In this document: in pieces, positions 33,574 through 46,369 of the stretch
Layout of the letters: the number at the start of each line of letters is the position of its first letter
How positions within the stretch are numbered: position 1 is the stretch's first letter
Origin: Ulota crispa
Lineage: Eukaryota > Streptophyta > Bryopsida > Orthotrichales > Orthotrichaceae
Length of the DNA: 64,000 bases
NCBI GenBank assembly: GCA_963920765.1
Contig: OY987243.1
Coordinates: forward strand, 6,882,001 to 6,946,000
Direction: 5' to 3'
Translations under genes and position numbers: made by a program
Notes under the pieces: generated by a model
The model's database searches: none
What the model was told of the DNA's origin: nothing
The model's input: the letters and a program-made list of their open reading frames with translations, nothing else

Positions 33574-35249
33574 TCAACCTCTTCCAGTCACCAACCATCC
33601 CTTGAACAGGATACACGCATCTGTGGAAGAATTGTAATGTTTGTGCAGGGTTGAATGCACTGAAAAAAAAGCAAAATCGTTTTGCAGGAACCCTGAAGTT
33701 TTCGTCAGCCCCGACTCGCAAACCACAACTCCTACGCCGCAGCACCTTGCTCATCTTGTGCTTTTATACCTGCACCACCATTCACTGCACCAACAAAAAC
33801 ACGTCTAATGAATTCCTCTACTCCGGTTCCATAACAAAGCCCACAGGTACACACTTAAACACAAGTCAAATTGCACAATAAGTACATTCCTTCCTCAACA
33901 CTCGAATCTCATGGAAATCCGCCACATCTAGGAAAACTACAAAGCATCTCAGGTCAAAATCATCAAAAAGATTCGATTGAGAATAATAAATAACACAGAG
34001 CTGTTCTCTCACCGGCAGGCTTGTCCTCTTTCACCTTCACATTCCCATTAGCGTTGCTCTGGGCCTCATCTGTTTCCTTGCCAGACACAACCATCTCGTT
34101 CTCGACTGGCGCAGCAGCAGGAGCTGCAGCTCCTGAATCAGCAGCCACTGGTGCACCCAAGTCCGGAGGGGGAGTGCTGCGGATCTTCTGCAGCAAAGAG
34201 CTGTTCTCAGCCTGCAATCTCTTGCACTCTTCCGTCACCCGGTTCAGCTCAGTGCGCAGGGCGATGTTCTCCACTGTAAGTGTGTCCACACGCGTTCCGA
34301 GCTCCTCGCACTCCGCCTGCTTACGCAGCCTGGACCGCCGAGCAGACTCTCGATTCGACTGCTTCCTCCGCTGCCGCTTCACCTCTCGCTCGTCCGTAAG
34401 CCAGAGCTCCGCAGGAGGAGCACTCGTAGACGGGCTGCCTGACGCGCGCTTGCCGCCTTTTGGCTGCGGCACAGAGCCAGCACTCCAGTAGTCCAAGCTC
34501 ATGTCCAAGCTGCCGCCTGACCCGGGAGGCCCCACAGGCGGGGGCGGCCCAAGCACGGCTCCAGGGGGAGGCATATATGGTGCTGCTCCAGCCTCAATAG
34601 CCATCTCCCCAAAGCTGCGCTTGCCGCCCAACAGGTTCTGAGCATTCTCCTCCCTGCTGTTATCCGTGGAGCCGTCGCTTCCAGTGTCCCCATCGTTCTC
34701 ATTATCGTCACCATTGCTGCTCTGCGACACGCCGTTGCCCTTCCCACCGCTATCGCCCACCTTGAGCAGCTGCAGGCTCCCTTTGCTACCCTTCGATCGC
34801 TTCAAAGGTGCTTGCTTGGCGCTCTCGCCAGCCTTGGCACCCTCACTAGACACCTTCCCATCAGCCTGCTCCACGCCAGTCATTGCCTCCGAGGCAGGAG
34901 CTCCATATTGACCGTACATGGGGTGGCCATACATTCCCCCGGGCGGGTACATGGCGCCGTATGAGGGGTGCGGGCCACCGTAAGGAGGAGGCATCATGGG
35001 CTGGCCCCCCCACATGTATGGATGCGGAAAACTACCCGCTGGAGGCTGCGCTCCCGCCTGGTAGTAAGCCTGGAACGCGGCCATCCATTCGTTGTACCCG
35101 GCCGCGCCTGCTTGAGGATCCTGCACCGGAGTCGGCGATGTCGTCGTCGTGGCTGCTGCTGGACCAACTGCTAGAGTGACGGGAGCGCTGGAAGTCTTAG
35201 GAACCTTTGATGTAGCCGGCTGAGTTGCAGTCTCTCCTGACGAACCCAT
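33574..35249 (-). CDS. G-box binding factor-type bZIP transcription factor
   Basis: Predicted 440 residues from two exons: 35249-34013 and 33659-33574 (intron GTGAGA...TTTTTTTTCAG). A nearer acceptor at 33621 would also keep frame. Start MGSSGE at 35249 was chosen because the upstream in-frame region looks untranslated. Domains: Pro/Gly/Tyr-rich MFMR region (about 50-115, with HPYMWGGQPMMPPPYG) typical of plant GBFs; a Ser/Asp/Lys-rich middle; basic region about 287-307 with the N299-x7-R307 DNA-contact pattern (KQSNRESARRSRLRK); leucine zipper with heptads at L317, L324, L331, V338, L345, L352. GBFs are nuclear and bind CACGTG as dimers in light and ABA-type responses. Keeping nearly all coding sequence in one exon is unusual against the many-intron angiosperm genes, as I know them. 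The short C-terminal exon is the least certain part. Confidence 0.92.
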
Positions 35250-36830
35250 CGTGTCCTCAGACCGTGTAACACTTCGCGTTGCCTTTGAGTATCCACAACA
35301 ATAGGTAAGCCTTTCCTTCCTTCGCTCAGACACCGTCAGGGAGCTCCTCTGGTCATGACGTCGATATCAAGCCCTGCGGTAGCAAAACTACGCAACAGTA
35401 AATCCCGTGACATAGGTCATGAGGGAAGCTCGAGATGTGCAGAAACAGCTTCAAAACCACGCAGTGCACCCTCATCCCGCCCTCCCCAATGGCTCTTAAC
35501 CCTTCGATGCTATTCACTCATCTACCGCATTACGACCACAGTTGACCTCCCAGCAACATGGTCCCTCTTTGAAAATTTTCTGCAATCAACAACACTGGAC
35601 GCTAAATGCTACCGCCAGGAATCGATACCTCCACGAGCACCCCCCCCCCCCCCTTCATGGTACCTCAATAGCAATAACATCATCCACAACGTGCTCCTAA
35701 CACACGACAATACAAACCCCAAATCGGTACCAAAAAGGGCTATAAAACGTCCTGAGTGTCGAGTCCTACTCATAACATAATCACACCTTGCAACTAGCAG
35801 CCACAGCATTCAGACCAAGATCTGTCAACGAGAGAGGCTTAAGAAAAAAAAAGGAAAAAGCGAGCCAGGGAGGGAGGGAGCGGGCGGGTAAAAGAATACC
35901 CCACCACTCACCCTCCACACAGACATACCTAGAAGCGAGGGTAGAGCAGAGTTGGCAGATGAAATGGCAAACACACATGCCAGAGCAGCAAGACGATGTG
36001 GAATAGGGCATCCGCCATGCCAAACAGGACGACACGGCTAACCCGCACAGGAAGGAAGGAAGGGAATGAAGGCACCCCGGGAAAAAAAAAAAAGAGAAAC
36101 AACCCAGTCGAAATCAATATGGCAAAAATAAATAAGAAAACCCATCGTCCACGTCGACCCTCGTCTCACCTGCTGGCAACCATCACGGCTGCACCTTCTC
36201 CGTCTACAACCTTGAGAAATCGTTCCATTTCTCCAGCGAACACTCAATGACGATTGAAAGAAATGTAAAGCTTAACTACCGGCGCTGGTGGGAGGGAGAC
36301 GGACCGTGTCGTGAACACACCTTGGACAACGAAGTGAGCGATGGTTTTGGTGTTTCTGTTCTTCTTCGTCTGTCTGCAGAAATGTGTGTCAATTCGTTCA
36401 ATCGTTTCGTCGTCGTCCGCGTGCTCGCTCGTCGCTTAATAGCAAACCATTCTGCCAGGATGATCTGATAAGTGGAGAAGCGAGGGAGGGGGGGACAGCA
36501 GGCAGTGCAGCAGGTTCCACATCAACCGACGATGAGTCCAACAAGGCACAGCCAGCGCTCCCGTGGAAAGGTAACTCTCCCCTTCTCCGCACTCCGGGGG
36601 CACGCCCTCGGAGCCTCAAACCCTAGCCTCAGGAAGCTCGCGCTTCAGCTCCGCCGTCCGATGATGCCGCGCCTCTCTTGCGCCATTGGATCACGCCTGC
36701 TGCCTCGTGCGGAAGATCATCGTCTCCCACCTGAGTGGGCCTCGTCTGACGTGGCGATTCTTGTTTCGGTCCTTTTGAGCTTGCTGGGTAAGTGCAGTAG
36801 AATTATACGTTCATACGTATTGTAGTATTA
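35250..36830 (-). promoter_or_regulatory. GC-rich 5' region of the bZIP gene
   Basis: CpG-rich island continuing from the coding exon, with several splice-like boundaries on the minus strand; for example CGTTGACAG before a 33-nt block at about 35789-35821 that ends in GCAAG followed by GTGTGA. These may be non-coding leader exons. A 13-14 base C run is at about 35641. On the plus strand 36661-36785 could be a first exon (MMPRLSCAIGSRLLPRAEDH..., followed by GTAAGT), but no continuation is found, so a divergent promoter is only possible. Confidence 0.4.
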
Positions 36831-39800
36831 TTATATGTATGGTACTCGTATTCATACGAAAGTACAAGATAGTTCTAGTAGGAAGTTATTTCGACGGCAG
36901 CCCCGATAAAGTATATGGGCCAGTAAGAGCCAGGACTTTGATTTGACTGACCCTCCAAAGTTGTAGACTGTTCAGGTCAATATTTAACCATGCTCGATTT
37001 GAGGAAATATATGTCGATCACTAATGTAGGAGGCTCATGAATGGACCATCTAAGGGCTGAAACTGAGTTTTGGGGAGGTGAAACTTCTTGAATTATTTTT
37101 CATAAGTTTTCCTTGAAAGATAAGAAGAATTGACATTTAACCCAAGTTGTTTCATATTTTTTGGAGTTTTGAGGAATTAGTTATAAAATTTTGAAGTGAA
37201 AAGGCCATAGGGCTCTATAACGGTTCATCTTCTCAAATGTACACTACTAGTACATTTTTGAAACTTATGAAAAACAGCATGTACACATGAGATACATTAG
37301 AGAAGGTGGACCAATTTTGAGCCTGAGCAGAATATGAGCCTCCTACCTTAAATAGTGCATACAGGCAGGGTTTCTTTTTTTGGCAAAAGTTTGTCTAAAA
37401 CTTACCTCAGATTTTGTCGTTGGTTACTGTAACACTAAAAAAATTCCGTGGAAAATGGATGAATTTGTCAAATCCCTCTTCAAGCAAACACTAAGTTTGC
37501 TGGATTTTGGATGAAGTTTAATCATGTTAGTATAGCTTATAGATGAACATGCACATATTATTGATTATATCCAATTATGTCCATATTTTCCTTACCTGCT
37601 TGGATTTGTTGGGTGCGGGTTGCTCTACGAATGAAAAAGCAAGAAAAAATCTTGTGTATAGGTTACCCTATACTAATTTCTCAATGTTTTATACTACATA
37701 GATACTTTCTAATATTGTAATAATTTTCATCAATGATTATTGCAATAATTGATTTTTAACAACAATAAGGATTTGGTAACAACAACAATTGCAAAAAAAA
37801 CAAACTAGCAACGTCAAAGTTATGAACCATGTGAAATCCTAGTATTTAGAGAGTTACATGCACTTTGAAGTGGCCAAGTGATGAGTCATGAGGTGACTTT
37901 CCAAGATAAGGCAACCTAATTGTTGAGGCAACCAAAATGCACTATTTAATGTAGAAGATGTAGAGGAAATTTGCAACTAGGGTAAGTGGCACGTTCTTTT
38001 AGTGGGGCCCACTTTCTCCAGGGGCCACTATTTCTTGAAGTTTTTTGTTTAGGAAAGACATATTGTCTTTCTTAGGGAATTTTGAATTGGGTTTGGAATG
38101 ATTGACCCCATTTTAGCCTAGGGTGCTTCATTTAGATTTGTTTAGCTTCTAAAACAAAGTTTGCTTGGTATGAGGCCTATCAACTATTAAATAGAGGTGG
38201 ATTTTTTTTGTAGAAGACACTCAAAATAAGTTGTCATATAATAAAATTGTATTTATTTATTTAAGTTATAATATCATTTCATTATGCAATGAGTATTGTT
38301 TTGCTGTGGCACACTACAAAAATTATACCACATCACACATTGCATACATGAACATTTTGCTTTCCTTGTTATCAATCAAGGATAATTTGAAATATCATAC
38401 CTAATCAATATTTTAATTGGTTTTGCTCAAACTAGAATTGAAATTTTGATATGGATATATAAGATCTAGACATAACATGATATCCTATGTGACTTTGAAG
38501 ACGTTGGCTCTTTTGTGTTTGTTTATTTGGTCAATTGTTACTTTGGTTTTACAAAAGTCACATACGCCTATCTATATCATGGGAGATGCCAAGAGGCTTC
38601 CAAGCAATGAATATCAAAGGGCCTATTTTATTGGAGGGGCTATTGCAAATGGACAAGTGCTAGTGGAGCTAGTTGAGATAAGCAACATCTCATGAGGTGC
38701 AATGTTTCAAGTATGTACAAGTAGAAAAGGTAACTCATGTCCACCTTAAACAAATCGTCTATAGCAAATGAATCAAATATATAAACCTCATGGACAAAGA
38801 TGGCAAACTCCATATGTATTGCCTCCTCAAGGTTTTTATATGATGATAAGGACATTTAACCCTTCACCAAAGTTAGGTGAATACAATGATAAATACCTCA
38901 ATATTAAGGTTTGAACTGTGCCTAACTTATTGTTGTGCCAAAACCAAAATCACTAAGCGATGGATGCAAGTACCTTTGCAAGTAGAGATGATTATAATTT
39001 GATGGAAGGATGTATGAACAAAAGGGTGCATGCAAGTTTGTTAGGTGCAAATTGGTTAGATAACTACAAGCATTGGTCAAAGCAAACACATGTGTTTGGG
39101 GGACAAATGCATGTTTTGATAAGAATAAGCATATGAGCAAAAAAGTATGTGATTGTTTACTCTATTCATTTATGTTTTGGTGAGGCTCATTTGTGCAAGT
39201 AGGCACTTTCAAATGGTGGTAGAACATGTGCACAAAAGGGTGAGGAGAAGTACATTTGTTTGAAAGGTAAATAACCTTTAGTAAATTTGATAAATAGTGA
39301 TGGAACATGCATTCTTTAAGTATTCAATTTTACTTTAGCTTTCTTCCTATCCAACAATTTTCCTATCCAACAATTTTCCTATCCAAATGCCTTTTTGAGA
39401 TAGGCTCCTCTTTGAGCTAGCACACATTCAAACTTGTCATTAAATAATCAATACTTATCCTAAATGGCATACAATTCACTACTAAGAAAATTAATATATT
39501 TTTGGGATGCTAGCTCACAACTATGTTATTCAAAAAACATGGAGGATATTATTATACATGTAATTTAGTAATTTAATTTAAACAAGCTCAAATCTAGTTC
39601 AATGTATTAGGACATTCATAAATTTAAAATACATTAAAGGGTTCTTCTGTGCACATCATTATCTATTAACTTCTTTTAACAACCTAAATAGGAAACAACT
39701 TTGTTTGTATTGGCATCTTTCCTATTTGATATGCATAAAGGAGGGTTCTTGTGTCTCTTTCTTCCTATTTAATATATATTTTATTTCATTTTTGAAATAT

Positions 39801-41105
39801 GGAATTAATTTCATGTTTGTTAATGTCTTTCTTACTTGAAATATATTGAAGGGCGTTCTAATGCATACCAAAAAAGAATTCCTTTTGGCTAGGTAGGATT
39901 GGCTCTATATGTGTGACACAAGATGCACTTGGAATCAAGGAATACCATGTTTATACATGAAATTGTCCACAAACATAACAAAATATTAATAAAAATAACA
40001 AAAAAAGTATTCTGAGATGGTTTATTTTTTCTACATATAAACAACAAAATAATGACCAAAAGTACAATAGTGTGGTCAAGTTCTAAGAAAAATTTGCAAA
40101 TGATTTTCTTAAATATATTGGATATTGTGATGCAAGGTTGTTAAATTTTTGACTACCTAAAGTGTGGAATTGCTTTTAAGCCCATTGAATTAAAGTCTAG
40201 TTTTTTTGCTATGATCTCTTTTATAACTATAAGGTAATGTGCTCTAAAAGCATTTTGTACCAAATTGTGCTCACTTATGTTGAGCCCACCTAACTAATCA
40301 ATAATAGTAATAGATTTTTGAAAGAAATTGTTAGGCCTTCCTAGACCATGAACACAATTAGGACCATAACACTTTTAGAGCACACTAACTTATACATAAA
40401 TATGAAGGTACTATCCCATGAACATGGCATGTACATAGTTCAAATTTCATAATGGCCAAGTAATTGATTTCATGCTTCCTACATGTAATGATATGATTAC
40501 AATACTAGCATTGGGATTGCAACAATTCAAAGTAGTAAAAAGAGGCTGCATCAGGGTTCCAGGAGAACTGGCGGTTAGTATAGTGGCAGCCTAATGAAAT
40601 TGCAAAAAACCTGGTTGAAACTTGAAACCATCAGCTAAAAAACCGGTCCATTTTTCAAAAAATTCTAAACATAGTACTTTTACAATAGAAATTTAGACGT
40701 TTTACAGAAAATAACTGGTCCATGTTAGTGAAAATCCGGTTGGAATTGGATATTGCCAGATTGCAACCAGTGAAGCTAAAATTTCTCCCCAAACTTTGGG
40801 GTGCATATTATAAAATCATATTGCAAAATTTCAACTTACTAATTGATTATCAAATAATTAGCATATAATTTTCAAAGTATGTTAAAATACATACTTTTTT
40901 TTGTTCATCAAATTAATTATGAGAGAAGACAAGTCAATTCATTCTTACATATATATAGACAAGTTTTTTGTGTAATTGAAATGGCATTGCATCATATAAG
41001 GATTTAATTCTTCAGTAAGGTGACCCCTATAAATCATATCCCAGCTATTGGTGTTACACATGTTTCCATCAAGGATGGAAAAGAATTTTTTTTTACAAAT
41101 CCTTA
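36831..41105. other. AT-rich repeats, no gene recognised
   Basis: Contains, at about 37660-37900, one copy of a dispersed repeat also at 45425-46140 and 46370-46620 (shared AACAACAA, ACAAACTAG, GTGAAATCC, AGTTAC(A/C)T and GCCAAG(T/C)(G/A)ATGAGTCATG blocks). The rest is low-complexity AT-rich DNA; a 3-fold CCTATCCAA(C)AATTTT tandem lies at about 39347-39390. I see nothing else. Confidence 0.5.
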
Positions 41106-41188
41106 TTAACCCTTAAATACCAAAAGGGACGATTTGCGTCCCCGCAAATACACAAGCCCCGTGTACCCACCTGATGCTTAAGGGTTAA
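41106..41188. mobile_element. 83-bp TIR element with TTAACCCTTAA ends
   Basis: Begins TTAACCCTTAAATACC and ends GCTTAAGGGTTAA. The centre is a GC-rich GGGACGATTTGCGTCCCC hairpin. It is the shortest member of the telomere-word TIR family in this window. Confidence 0.6.
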
Positions 41189-43144
41189 TAATACAATTAC
41201 AAAATAACTACTATAGAAGCACGTACCAATCAATTGTATGCAATACCAAGCAAAATTTCTCAAATCAAAACACATTTAGAGCTACAGCATGAACACATTG
41301 TGTTGTCATAGTTATTTAGTAGCAAACATGTTAGTGTAAGGTAGCGGCACTCCACTCAATGGGTGTTTGCATTAGTGATACCTATTTTTTGCACCTAGAT
41401 TTGTGTTAATGGCTAACAGATACAAAAAAAAATTGGTTAAGGGTGACAAAGTGATGATTTTGGATGACAAGGTAATGATTATAAGTGACAAGTACATTTC
41501 ATTTGAATGCCAATGGGTTTCAAAGTAAGTTCATTGAATGACATTAAATAGTTGTGCAATACTATGAGTAAATAAACCCCAAAGATATATGATTGATTCA
41601 TGAATCAAAGCATAACACTATGTAAAAATAAACAAACAACATCATACCACCGGTTGCCTTTTTAATAAAAGCTTAAGTTGATTTTTCTTAAAAGATTGAA
41701 AGTTTCTTATAAAGATAATCATAGTTACCAACATTTATGGATAGTAGAATCTCATCTTAACAATTAATAAAAAAACTAATGACAAATGACTTGTATTAAT
41801 TACCTTAACTCTGAATGGGGTTCTAACATGCATTAATAGATTTTATTCTCATTATGAACAAAATATTATGATAATGCATTTTAAATGAGTCACTCTATTT
41901 TAATGTTTGATTCTTATATTACAAAAGCCTTGTTTATGAATAATACATAGATACTAATTTAATTACACAATGACAAAGTAAATTTTTCAACTCTCGTTAC
42001 ACAACACAACATCAATATCTTTACATAAATTCATTCTCCTAGGGAATCGTTTATTTCAAAATTATCATATAGCTAAATATTAATCACCATTCACTCTAAA
42101 ACCCTCTTGTGTATTCCATGCATGCCATTTGCAATATTGCTATCCTAAAATATAGAAAGGCTTATCAAAACTATAATTTAACTATACATTTTTAAGATTT
42201 TAGAGTATACTTAAAGTTTTAAACTATTTTTTTGGAGCTTATCAAGAATCAAAGACAACTAGACTCTCAATTCATGCAAAATCTCAAAAATAGCTTAAAT
42301 TTCTTTCACTCTCTTTCTAACAATATAATATGAACATTGCTTTTTCAAATTTTGTGAACTCATTTAAATTTTATTTATCTTGAGATTTAAGAGCTTCCAT
42401 TAAAACCATCAAAGGAGAATTGTTACTTACTCAAATCAGATGAAAGCACACAGTGTGTATGATGATATCCAAACTAAATTTGAAGCATTGGTATGGATTG
42501 CAGAAGCTGGCTCTTCTTGATTTTATTTGGCCGGTTCTTTTCATTGATAAATAATTTACTTTTCCACATAAACCTCAATAAAAATGGAGTAGCAAAAAAG
42601 GAAACAAAGAAAATAAATTAATGGAGGATGTTAGGAACATGACAATGGCTTCCAATCTAAAAACTTAGTTTTGAGCAAAAACAAGAGCTACTAAGTTTAC
42701 ATGTTCCCTACAAAGTATAAATGTAACAAAGTCAATGAAACATTCTACACCATGGGAGATCTGGTGTGAATCCAAACCTTCTCACATCTACCTTTTTATA
42801 TTTGGATGAAGGATTAGCTTGGATTCTAGATGAGGAAAGGATGAGGTTGGACACAAAGATCAAGAAGTGTATTATCATCTATCTATGTATATAATCTATA
42901 TCTATAATTAAATGTGATGGAGGTTATGTCTGTGGTGGTCAATCATGTGGATGAAGATTGATCAGATGAAAAATTGTTTGTATAACTGAATTTTCAAATA
43001 TTGGGATGAAGATTGGGATCAGAGCTTGGGATCGTGGGTAGCACATTGCAGGTAGTAGATTGGGATGGGGATCGAGAACCAGGATGGGGATTGGGAACAA
43101 AGCTTGAGGATTGCAGGTCATGGTGTGGGAGGGTGGCCATGGGG
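41189..43144. other. AT-rich stretch, no gene recognised
   Basis: Holds the second copy (about 41380-41570) of the dispersed repeat described at 31480-31830. Otherwise I see no structure and no coding content. Confidence 0.45.
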
Positions 43145-43147
43145 ATA

Positions 43148-43296
43148 CACTACAAGAAATTGTGTCCTAATTGACATGTCCAAATTGACTAAATGTGTCC
43201 AAAATGACAAAAAGATTGTCAAATTGGACATTTCTGTAGATTTGCCAAGTTGATTTGGACATGTTTTTGTCATTTTGGGCACTATCCCTTGTAGTG
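43148..43296. mobile_element. 149-bp CACTA-type MITE
   Basis: Begins CACTACAAG and ends CTTGTAGTG, the terminal signature of CACTA (CMC/EnSpm) transposons, and is flanked by the 3-bp duplication ATA (43145-43147 and 43297-43299), the size expected for that superfamily. Subterminal TGTCC(A)AAATGACA-like words occur in inverted orientation. It sits within G-rich minisatellite sequence. No transposase. Confidence 0.92.
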
Positions 43297-43900
43297 ATAC
43301 ATGGGGGGTACATGGGGATGGCCATGGGGGGTACATGGGGATGACCATGAATGGGGTGTATCACCCGTATCACCCCGTTGGTACGACGGGTATAGAATAC
43401 TTGTTATATATAATTGAATACAATTTTGGCAGTTGGTCGTCCTCAACAATTTCATAACTCAAGATGACAATTCCGTAACCAAATCATGTAACCAAATCAT
43501 GAGGATGAGAGTGCATGGGTTTCCATAACCGAATCATGGGGATGGAAGGGCATGAGAAGGTGAAATATCATTGGAAATAGTGAATGAAAAGGCATTGGAA
43601 TGTTGAAAGATTATTAGAAGGTGGAAAGTCATTTGGAATTGTGAAATGTCATTGTAATTGTGAAATGTCACATGGGATGGTGAGACATGAGATGGGGATG
43701 GGGCTACACAAAGATGGGGATGGGGCCATACAATGGGAGAATGGGAGTATGAAATTGGGACATGGGATGGGGACATGGACATGGAATGGGGAGACACCGG
43801 ATGGGGGAATGAGGAGACACAAGATGGGGGATGGAGGGATGAGGGACACGGAATGGGGGCATGGGATAGGGGATGGAGGGCATGGATTGGAAAACACGTT
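43297..43900. repeat. G-rich ATGGGGATGG minisatellite
   Basis: Imperfect repeats of words such as CATGGGGATGG, GATGGGGATGGGGC and CATGGGATGGGGACATGG. A related but shorter part lies before the CACTA MITE (43005-43140). Long open frames on both strands (Gly/Met/Trp or Pro/His/Ser-rich) come from the repeat and are not genes. Confidence 0.85.
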
Positions 43901-43929
43901 ATAAGCTTTATAGCCACATAGAGGAAAAT

Positions 43930-44160
43930 TCTACCTACATAGTGTGCATTTTTGTAATATAAAAAATGTGAGCAATGACGTTTCTTATATATTTATGCAA
44001 TCAAATGTTAAAAAATCATCACGTATATTTTTCAATTAATTTTTGTATGAAGACAAGAAAAGAAAAGAAAATAATTCACCAAAAATAAAAAATTTATTTT
44101 TAGACATTGAAATTTCATATGATGGTGAAGGTTTTATAAAGCAATACATTTGATAGGATA
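43930..44160 (+). repeat. Diverged copy of the AGTCGGG foldback family
   Basis: Shares the ATGCAATCAAATGTTAAAAA, TTTTTCAATTAATTTTTGTATGA, TTCACCAAAAATAAA and AATTTCATATGATGG-like words with 12000-12300, strongly diverged. One half only. Confidence 0.45.
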
Positions 44161-44723
44161 TAAAATCACTTTTACAATGAAAATAAAAGAAATTTTTTGC
44201 AAGACTTCACAAAGGGGTTGCAAGACTTTCTTGAGGGCAGTGTACATATTGAGGAAACCAACATGTTTTTCTGGAGAGGAATTGGGTGATTTCATCCAGT
44301 ATTAACCCAATTACTAATCATATTTTTGGTTGCTGGGGTCAATATTTGGTAAGATTCTAGTAGATAATCGCCTAAAAGGATTGAGCAGGTTCTCTTTCCT
44401 TGTGGTTTCCTATTCTAAACTTAGATTTGGAACATCGCCACTCTGGAGTTTTATATAATAGTCTCTTCCATGAGTTTGTTGAAATAGTGGAGACTGGAGA
44501 GTACGGCCAAATGGGCAAAAACAACGTATTTAATCATAGTCAATTTTTTGCAAGATCTTACCCCATTTTGACACCTGGTATATTAATACTCAGAAGGAAT
44601 GAGAAAAAAATGAATGAAATTATTGAATCCCCTTCAAAAACACACGAGACTTGCGAATATTTGGATGGTTACTAAAAATAGATGATTTTTTGAATGTGTA
44701 TGTGGATTGACTAATGGATAACA

Positions 44724-45395
44724 CTATTTGGTGAGTGTAAAATGGTGAGTCATGAGCAGGGATCCAAGATTTTGTGAGTAGGAACTAATTCTCAACTCAA
44801 CTCAAAATTAATGATGTAATTAAAAGAATAGCAAGTTTTTCAAGAGATGATAGTTTTAAATTCACAATTATAGGGCCTTGTACTCACGATTATAGGTGAA
44901 ATTAATTATTTTGACAAAAAATACCAACTCAGTCCTCAGGAATTCCTTCTCGTGAAATAGCATTCTCTGTATGTAGGTTATACTAGGGGCTACAAATTCC
45001 CAAACTCAGTCTCTTGGTGGTAGCTATCTAACTCTTATATTTTTTAGTTAGTGAAAAAGCTATGATTTTCCATCTTGGCTCCACAAAGTGGTATGGCATC
45101 TAACCTTAGCTCACTTGTACACACCCAATTCCACTTGTTTTTATATTGGTGAAGGGGGAACGCTATTTCTTGAGCGGGGATCTGTGAGCAATGAACCAAT
45201 GTTTTTTTGTCAAAATAATAAATTCCACCTATAATTGTGTACATAAGGCCATATAATTGTGCATTTTAAACTCTCATCTCTTGAAAAATTTGCTATTCTT
45301 TAGTTATCTCATTGATTTTGTGTTGAGAATCAATTCCTACTCACAGATTCTTGAATTGCTCCTCATGGCTCATTGTTTTATGCTCACCAAATAGC
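44724..45395. mobile_element. 672-bp foldback element, CTATTTGGTGAG ends
   Basis: Starts CTATTTGGTGAGTGTAAAAT and ends with the inverse (CTCACCAAATAG). Arms of about 260-330 bp pair throughout (for example GATTATAGGTGAAATTAAT with the inverse of ATTATAGGTGGAATTTAT). A partial relative lies at 32240-32460. Non-coding. Confidence 0.75.
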
Positions 45396-45454
45396 CTAAT
45401 CCTAACCTACACTAAATAGTGCATTTAGGTTGCTCTACACTAATTTTTTGACAT

Positions 45455-45461
<7 letters not shown>

Positions 45462-45488
<27 letters not shown>

Positions 45489-45893
45489 GGAATTTATATG
45501 TGTACCACACTCTTTCAATTATTGTACCACACCTCCAAAGTAAATTTTAGATTTCTACCATCAAAAAGCTGAATTTGAGAATTTGGAATCCAGATTTGAA
45601 CTAAGCAACCAATACTTAGTCTAAAACCACCAAAAAGTTGCAATTCAACAACACCTAATGAAAAAGTTTATCTTTTTTTACAAAAAAGTAAAAGTAATAC
45701 TTTTCTCCCTAGCTAAACTTTTTCATTGGGTGTTGTTGAGTTGCAATTTTTTTATGGTTCTAGCCTAAATCATGGTCTTTAAATCCAAATCTGAATTCCA
45801 AATTCTAAAATTCGGCTTTTTGATGGTAGAAATCTAAAATTTACTCTAGGAGGTGGTACAGTAATTGTAAGGGTGTGGTACACATATCAATTC

Positions 45894-45964
<71 letters not shown>
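45462..45964. repeat. (TA)n microsatellite split by a 408-bp palindrome
   Basis: (TA)n tracts at 45462-45487 and 45896-45964 flank a near-complete palindrome at 45488-45895. The palindrome begins GGGAATTTATATGTGTACCA and ends with the inverse; pairing continues to the centre. TA is the target site of Tc1/mariner-type MITEs, so an insertion in or beside a TA tract with later expansion is likely. The whole lies inside a copy of the 37660/46370 dispersed repeat, so elements are nested. Confidence 0.8.
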
Positions 45965-45969
<5 letters not shown>

Positions 45970-46369
45970 ATACTACAATAGTTTTCATCAATAGTTATTG
46001 TAATAATTTTTTTAAATGACGTAACAACAACAACAAAGGTGTGGAAAAACAAACTAGAGGCATTCAAGTTGTAAATTGTGTGAAATCCAAGTATCTAGAA
46101 AGTTACCTCATGACTCATGGCTTGGCCACTTGGAGGTTTATGCAACTCTTTTGATACTAGAATTTCACATGATTTACTACCTAAATGATGCTAGTTAGTT
46201 TTTCCGTAATCTTGATGTCATTGCCAAGTCCTTATTGTTATCAAAAATTGTTTATGTACAATAGTTATTGATGAAATTTATTATGGTATCAATTAGTATT
46301 TGTATAGTGTAAAGTATCAATTAATTAGTGTGAGGTAACCTAAATGTACTATTAAGTGTACACTAAAAA

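Noticed and set aside
34021..35179. Several plus-strand frames of 68-156 codons
   Set aside because: They are antisense shadows of the bZIP coding exon, caused by its high GC content.
36472..36825. 117-codon plus-strand frame upstream of the bZIP gene
   Set aside because: GC-rich leader or promoter DNA; one GTAAGT donor exists but no downstream exon could be joined.
43534..43917. Open frames up to 127 codons on both strands
   Set aside because: They are produced by the G-rich minisatellite; composition is purely repeat-driven.
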